Shown here: piece after piece, positions 60,394 to 64,000 of the stretch
Numbering within the stretch: the stretch's first letter is position 1
Layout: each line of letters begins with the position of its first letter
NCBI RefSeq assembly: GCF_030063415.1
Contig: NZ_JASITA010000009.1
Span: 88,958 to 152,957 of the forward strand
From: Streptomyces sp. H27-C3
GTDB lineage: Bacteria > Actinomycetota > Actinomycetes > Streptomycetales > Streptomycetaceae
Direction: 5' to 3'
Length of the DNA stretch: 64,000 nucleotides
Made by a program: the position numbers and the translations under genes
Notes under the pieces: generated by a model
The model's input: only the letters and a program-made list of their open reading frames with translations
Told to the model about the DNA's origin: nothing
Database searches by the model: none

Positions 60394-61440
60394 GTGAGAT
60401 CCATCTGGAACGGTGCCATATCCTTCGGCCTGGTCAGCATCCCCATCAAGCTGGTGAACGCCACCGAGAACCACTCGATCTCCTTCCGTCAGATCCACAC
60501 CACCGACGGCGGCCGGGTCCGCTACCGCAAGGTCTGCGAGCTGGAGGGCGAGGAGATCCCGACCCACGAGATCGGCAAGGGGTACGAGGACGCCGACGGG
60601 TCGATCATCCCGATCACCGACGCCGACCTGGCGGCGCTCCCGCTGCCCACCGCGAAGACGATCGAAATCGTCGCCTTCGTGCCCGAGGCCTCGATCGACC
60701 CCCTCCAGATGGACGCGGCGTACTACCTCTCCGCGAACGGCGTGCCCGCCGCCAAGCCGTACACGCTGCTGCGCGAGGCACTCAAGCGCAGCGAGAAGGT
60801 TGCCGTCGCCAAATACGCGCTGCGTGGACGTGAGCGGCTCGGCATGCTGCGGGTCGTCGACGACGTCATCGCCATGCACGGCCTGCTCTGGCCCGACGAG
60901 ATCCGCGCTCCCGACTCCGTGGCGCCGGACACGAAGGTGACCGTCCGCGAGGCCGAACTCGACCTGGCCGATGCCCTGATGGACACCCTCGGCGAGGTCG
61001 ACATGGACTCGCTGCACGACGACTACCGGGAGGCGGTCGAGGCCATGATCGCCTCGAAGGTCTCCGGCGAGGCGCTCGCCCCCCAGTCCGCGCCCGCGGG
61101 CGGCGGCGGAAAGGTCATCGACCTGATGGCCGCCCTGGAGAACAGCGTCCGGGCCGCGAAGGAGGCCCGCGGTGGCGAGGCCGTCGAGAGCGGCGAACAC
61201 GCCGAGGTCACCTCGCTCCCGGCCCGCAAGGCCCGCAAATCCGCCGCGGCGGCGCCCAAGCAGACCGGCGCGAAGAAGTCGACGTCGACGGCGAAGAAGA
61301 CCACGGCCAAGAAGGCCACCAAGTCGACGTCCAAGGCCACGTCGAAGACGGCGTCCGCGGCCAAGTCCTCGCAGAAGGCCACCCAGAAGTCATCGGCGGC
61401 CAAGAAGACGACGGCACCCAGGAAGCGGACCTCCGCGTAG
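60394..61440 (+). CDS. ku: DNA end-binding protein Ku
   Basis: 348 aa homodimeric Ku that binds double-strand ends and recruits LigD. The core (MRSIWNGAISFGLVSIPIKL, LWPDEIRAPDSVAPDTKVTV) spans about residues 1-255; a Lys/Ala/Thr/Ser-rich tail of ~80 residues follows (KKATKSTSKATSKTASAAKS), like the basic tails of other actinobacterial Ku that add DNA affinity. GTG start at 60394, 4 bp after an in-line AAGGGT. A strong terminator follows. Confidence 0.95.
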   Translation: MRSIWNGAISFGLVSIPIKLVNATENHSISFRQIHTTDGGRVRYRKVCELEGEEIPTHEIGKGYEDADGSIIPITDADLAALPLPTAKTIEIVAFVPEASIDPLQMDAAYYLSANGVPAAKPYTLLREALKRSEKVAVAKYALRGRERLGMLRVVDDVIAMHGLLWPDEIRAPDSVAPDTKVTVREAELDLADALMDTLGEVDMDSLHDDYREAVEAMIASKVSGEALAPQSAPAGGGGKVIDLMAALENSVRAAKEARGGEAVESGEHAEVTSLPARKARKSAAAAPKQTGAKKSTSTAKKTTAKKATKSTSKATSKTASAAKSSQKATQKSSAAKKTTAPRKRTSA

Positions 61441-61457
61441 CCCCGGGGTACATGACA

Positions 61458-61491
61458 AAGGCCCGGACTCAGCGAACTGAGTCCGGGCCTT
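61458..61491. terminator. Terminator between ku and tRNA-Arg
   Basis: Perfect 15-bp stem AAGGCCCGGACTCAG (61458-61472), loop CGAA, CTGAGTCCGGGCCTT (61477-61491). It stands between converging ku and the tRNA gene and can act in both directions. Confidence 0.93.
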
Positions 61492-61519
61492 CATACTTGG
61501 CACTTGCTGTGAAGCGAAG

Positions 61520-61591
61520 TGCCCCCGGCAGGATTCGAACCTGCGCACCCGGCTCCGGAGGCCGATGCTCTATCCCCTGAGCTACGGGGGC
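61520..61591 (-). tRNA. tRNA-Arg (anticodon CCG)
   Basis: 72-nt cloverleaf read on the minus strand. The acceptor stem GCCCCCG pairs with CGGGGGC, the T arm is GCAGG-TTCGAAT-CCTGC, and the anticodon loop is CTCCGGA with anticodon CCG at 61558-61556. Discriminator A. The CCA end is not encoded. It reads CGG codons, frequent in this GC-rich genome. Confidence 0.97.
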
Positions 61592-61704
61592 AATGTCGCG
61601 TGTCGCGCTGCAACGTCTAGAACCCTACCAGCTCCCACCCGGTGTCCATGAACAGGTATTTCCACCTTCTTCCCGCGCCGGATCCACGCCGATCCCCACC
61701 CCCG

Positions 61705-61770
61705 GCCGAGCCCGCGCCGAGCCTCCGCCGAGCCCGCGCCGCGCCTCCGCCGAGCCCGCGCCGCGCCCCA
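61705..61770. repeat. Three tandem copies of a 22-bp unit
   Basis: Units at 61705, 61727 and 61749 (GCCGAGCCCGCGCCGAGCCT, then CC, and variants). They lie in the gap between tRNA-Arg and the response regulator, in a strongly C-rich stretch. No clear function; replication slippage is likely. Confidence 0.8.
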
Positions 61771-61870
61771 TGACTCGCCCCGCGTCCCTCGTCCCCCATG
61801 TGTTCCCCCACACGGGGTGGAAGTGGGCAAAACCCGGACGCAGCCCTGGGCGGCGACCTACTCTCGAGTT

Positions 61871-62305
61871 GTGGCAGGCGCGTCCGGCCGGGTGCTCGTT
61901 GTGGACGACAACAAGGTCATCCGGCAGCTGATCAGGGTCAATCTCGAGCTGGAGGGCTTCGAGGTGGTGACCGCGGCCGATGGTGCCGAATGCCTGGACA
62001 TCGTCCATCGGGTCTGCCCCGATGTGATCACCCTCGATGTCGTGATGCCGCGCCTGGACGGTCTGCGTACGGCCGCCCGGCTCCGGGACGACCCGCGCAC
62101 CAGTCATCTGCCCGTCGCCATCATCAGTGCGTGTACGCAGTACGAGGTCGAGAGCGGCCTCGCCGCAGGGGTGGAGGCCTTCCTCTCCAAGCCGTTCGAA
62201 CCGGCCGACCTGGTCCGGCTCGTACGGCAGTTGGCGCATCGGGAGGGCATGCCGTCTGCCGACGGCAGGCACGAGGCCGGGCGGGCAGGGCGCACGGTCC
62301 GCTGA
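61871..62305 (+). CDS. Receiver-only response regulator
   Basis: 144 aa (162 from GTG 61817). It consists almost only of a receiver domain: GRVLVVDDNKVIRQLIRVNL, phospho-Asp in VITLDVVMPRLDG, conserved Lys in FLSKPFEP. No output domain; the tail is short and basic. It may pass phosphate to another protein or work by protein binding. GTG at 61871 is chosen because the conserved receiver begins there; no ribosome site is clear. It lies upstream of an ArgS-derived gene and lysA on the same strand. Confidence 0.85.
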   Translation: MAGASGRVLVVDDNKVIRQLIRVNLELEGFEVVTAADGAECLDIVHRVCPDVITLDVVMPRLDGLRTAARLRDDPRTSHLPVAIISACTQYEVESGLAAGVEAFLSKPFEPADLVRLVRQLAHREGMPSADGRHEAGRAGRTVR

Positions 62306-62382
62306 TCGCCGGCCGCCCCCTCGGTGACCGGATGGCGAAACCGGTTCGCGAAAGCACCCCCCTCCTCCCATACGCTTGCCCC

Positions 62383-63333
62383 GTGACCCCCGCAGATCTC
62401 TCCCGCACCGTGGTGCGCGCCGTGCGCCGCGCCGTGGCGGAAGGCGTATTGCGCGCGCCGGTGCCCGAGCGGGCCGTCGTCGAGCGCCCGCGTCCCGGTG
62501 GGCGCGGGGACTACGCCACCAACGTCGCCCTCAAGCTGGCCGGGCCCGCGGGCATGCCCGCCCGGGAGGTCGCCGAGATCCTTCGCTCCATGCTCGACGC
62601 CGACGCCGCCATCGCCGGGGTCGAGATCACCGGCCCCGGCTTTCTGAACTTCACGCTCGCCCCGGACCCGTACGACACGCTGGTACGCACCGTCCTCCAG
62701 GAGGGCAGTACGTACGGGCACGGCGCCGTCCTTGCCGGGCAGACCGTCCGCGTCGGCCCCGGGCCGCGCGCCGACGCCGTCGCGCGGCTGCTGCTGGCCC
62801 AGGACGCGACCGTGCTGCGGACGGACGAGGACGGGTCCGCGGACGGGCCCACGGAAGGCACCGCCGTGCTCGTCGCGCGGCTCGGACACGACGCCGCCGT
62901 CTGGAGCCTGCTCCTGCCCACCGCCGCCGCCACCGACGACGACCTGCTCGCCCAGCGCGAGAGCAATTCGCTCTTCCGGGTGCGCTACGCCCACGCCAGG
63001 ACCCGCGCGCTGACCCGCAACGCGGCCGACCTCGGCTTCCGTGCGGCGTACGAGGAGGCCGTGGACGCCCCTGGGCTGCTCGGCGCTCTCGCCGACCACC
63101 CGGCGGTCCTCGAGGCCGCCGCCCGCCGCCGTGAGCCCGAACGGCTCGCCCGGCATCTCGACACCGTCGCGGACCGGTTCTTCCGCTTCCACGACGCCTG
63201 CCCCGTCCTGCCCGTCGGCGACGAGAAACCCTCGGTCGCCCACCGCTCCCGGCTGGCTCTCGCCGAAGCCACCGGTGCGGTGCTGGCAGGCGGCCTTTCA
63301 CTGCTCGGCATCAGCGCACCAGAACATCTGTGA
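62383..63333 (+). CDS. ArgS-derived DALR anticodon-binding protein
   Basis: 316 aa. The N-terminus (YATNVALKLAGPAGMPAREV) is the additional domain of arginyl-tRNA synthetase and the C-terminus (SLFRVRYAHARTRALTRNAA through FFRFHDACPVLPV) is its DALR anticodon-binding domain. The Rossmann catalytic core with HIGH and KMSK motifs is missing, so it cannot charge tRNA. It may bind tRNA-Arg. GTG start at 62383. It is 13 bp before lysA, so both are probably co-transcribed. Confidence 0.88.
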   Translation: MTPADLSRTVVRAVRRAVAEGVLRAPVPERAVVERPRPGGRGDYATNVALKLAGPAGMPAREVAEILRSMLDADAAIAGVEITGPGFLNFTLAPDPYDTLVRTVLQEGSTYGHGAVLAGQTVRVGPGPRADAVARLLLAQDATVLRTDEDGSADGPTEGTAVLVARLGHDAAVWSLLLPTAAATDDDLLAQRESNSLFRVRYAHARTRALTRNAADLGFRAAYEEAVDAPGLLGALADHPAVLEAAARRREPERLARHLDTVADRFFRFHDACPVLPVGDEKPSVAHRSRLALAEATGAVLAGGLSLLGISAPEHL

Positions 63334-63346
63334 AAGAGACAGAAGA

Positions 63347-64000
63347 ATGAGCCGTTCCGCACACCCCGCCGGGCCGCGTCACGCCGACGTCTACCCCGAG
63401 GGCCACTACACCGCCCCCGCCGACGACCTGAACCTTCTCGACGAGAAGGTCTGGTCGCGGACCGTACGTCGTCACGACAACGGGGTCGTGGCTGTCGGCG
63501 GCATCGAAGTGACCCGCCTCGCCGAGGAGTTCGGCACCCCCGCCTACTTCCTCGACGAGTCCGACTTCCGCGCCCGCTGCCGCGCCTGGTCCGACGCCTT
63601 CGGCCCCAACGCCGACGTCTTCTACGCCGGGAAGGCCTTCCTCTCGCGCGCCGTCGTGCGCTGGCTGAAGGAGGAGGGGCTCAACCTCGACGTGTGCTCC
63701 GGCGGCGAGCTGACCACGGCCCTCGAAGCGGGCATGCCCGCCGACCGCATCGCCTTCCACGGCAACAACAAGTCGACGGAGGAGATCGAGCGGGCGGTCG
63801 ACGCCGGCGTGGGGCGCGTCGTCCTCGACTCCTACCAGGAGATCGTCCGCGTCGCGCACGTCGCGCAGAGCCGCGGCAAGCGCCAGCGCGTCCAGATCCG
63901 GGTGACGGTCGGCGTCGAGGCGCACACCCACGAGTTCATCGCGACCGCCCACGAGGACCAGAAGTTCGGGATCGCGCTCGCCGGGGGACAGGCCGCCGAG
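63347..64000 (+). CDS. lysA: Diaminopimelate decarboxylase (partial, cut by window end)
   Basis: At least 218 codons; the 3' part lies beyond 64000. The protein opens MSRSAHPAGPRHADVYPEGH and has the alanine-racemase-type barrel start with the pyridoxal-phosphate Lys in VFYAGKAFLSRAVV and LNLDVCSGGELTTAL, then HGNNKSTEEIERAV. It makes L-lysine from meso-diaminopimelate, the last step of lysine synthesis. AAAGAGAC lies upstream of the ATG at 63347. Not a pseudogene: the frame is open to the last base of the window. Confidence 0.93.
   Translation, partial: MSRSAHPAGPRHADVYPEGHYTAPADDLNLLDEKVWSRTVRRHDNGVVAVGGIEVTRLAEEFGTPAYFLDESDFRARCRAWSDAFGPNADVFYAGKAFLSRAVVRWLKEEGLNLDVCSGGELTTALEAGMPADRIAFHGNNKSTEEIERAVDAGVGRVVLDSYQEIVRVAHVAQSRGKRQRVQIRVTVGVEAHTHEFIATAHEDQKFGIALAGGQAAE

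Noticed and set aside
1..64000. CRISPR array or phage-defence island
   Set aside because: No regularly spaced repeats with unique spacers and no cas genes; the only defence-like name is the broken TIM-barrel gene, whose link to phage resistance is by annotation habit only.

Overview
The window is about 70% GC, has actinobacterial codon bias, and carries gene families typical of Streptomyces: a conservon, Ni-type SodN with SodX, the fused E2-E1 2-oxoglutarate dehydrogenase, Lon with a ClgR-type box, and actinobacterial Ku with a LigD polymerase domain. It looks like a piece of a Streptomyces core chromosome with one integrated mobile element at the left edge. All calls come from reading the sequence; no database search was run.

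Layout. Positions 1-6258 are the right part of an integrative mobilizable element (relaxase, MobC-like protein, DUF3631 ATPase, Xis, XRE regulator, tyrosine integrase). The integrase stops 8 bp from the end of sodN, so an att site in or beside the sodN 3' end is likely. Positions 6266-20632 hold sodN/sodX, a CGNR regulator, a methyltransferase, a polar amino acid ABC transporter, malic enzyme, a PhoD phosphatase, a GH5 enzyme, a Clp-N protein and a PadR/DUF4097 pair with a strong palindromic operator. Positions 20790-28720 hold the large 2-oxoglutarate dehydrogenase gene, a two-component system and a frameshifted spermidine-synthase-like gene.

Positions 28900-34350 are the most disturbed stretch. 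They contain two copies of a short repeat with terminal inverted repeats, a GNAT acetyltransferase remnant, a TIM-barrel gene with its 5' end missing, and an integrase remnant; the intact lon gene lies between them. A third repeat copy lies at 51040, just after an ADP-ribosylglycohydrolase gene that is frameshifted in a run of eight C. The three copies look like an undescribed MITE-like family (terminal repeat ACGACCTCGGGGGCAAT) and are the main novelty in the window.

Positions 34353-42149 hold a MarR regulator, a PP2C-like protein and a conservon (cvnA-D) followed by a styrene-monooxygenase-like flavoprotein. Positions 42374-50021 hold an NlpC/P60 endopeptidase, a pseudokinase with a PQQ beta-propeller, and two divergent diiron (ferritin-like) oxygenases beside a TetR regulator. 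Positions 51173-58437 are mostly envelope genes: a PBP plus FtsW/RodA pair, a secreted SH3-like protein, and a lipoprotein with an orphan sensor kinase. Positions 58609-64000 hold the divergent NHEJ pair ligD(Pol)/ku, tRNA-Arg(CCG), a receiver-only response regulator, an ArgS-derived DALR protein, and the start of lysA, cut by the window end.
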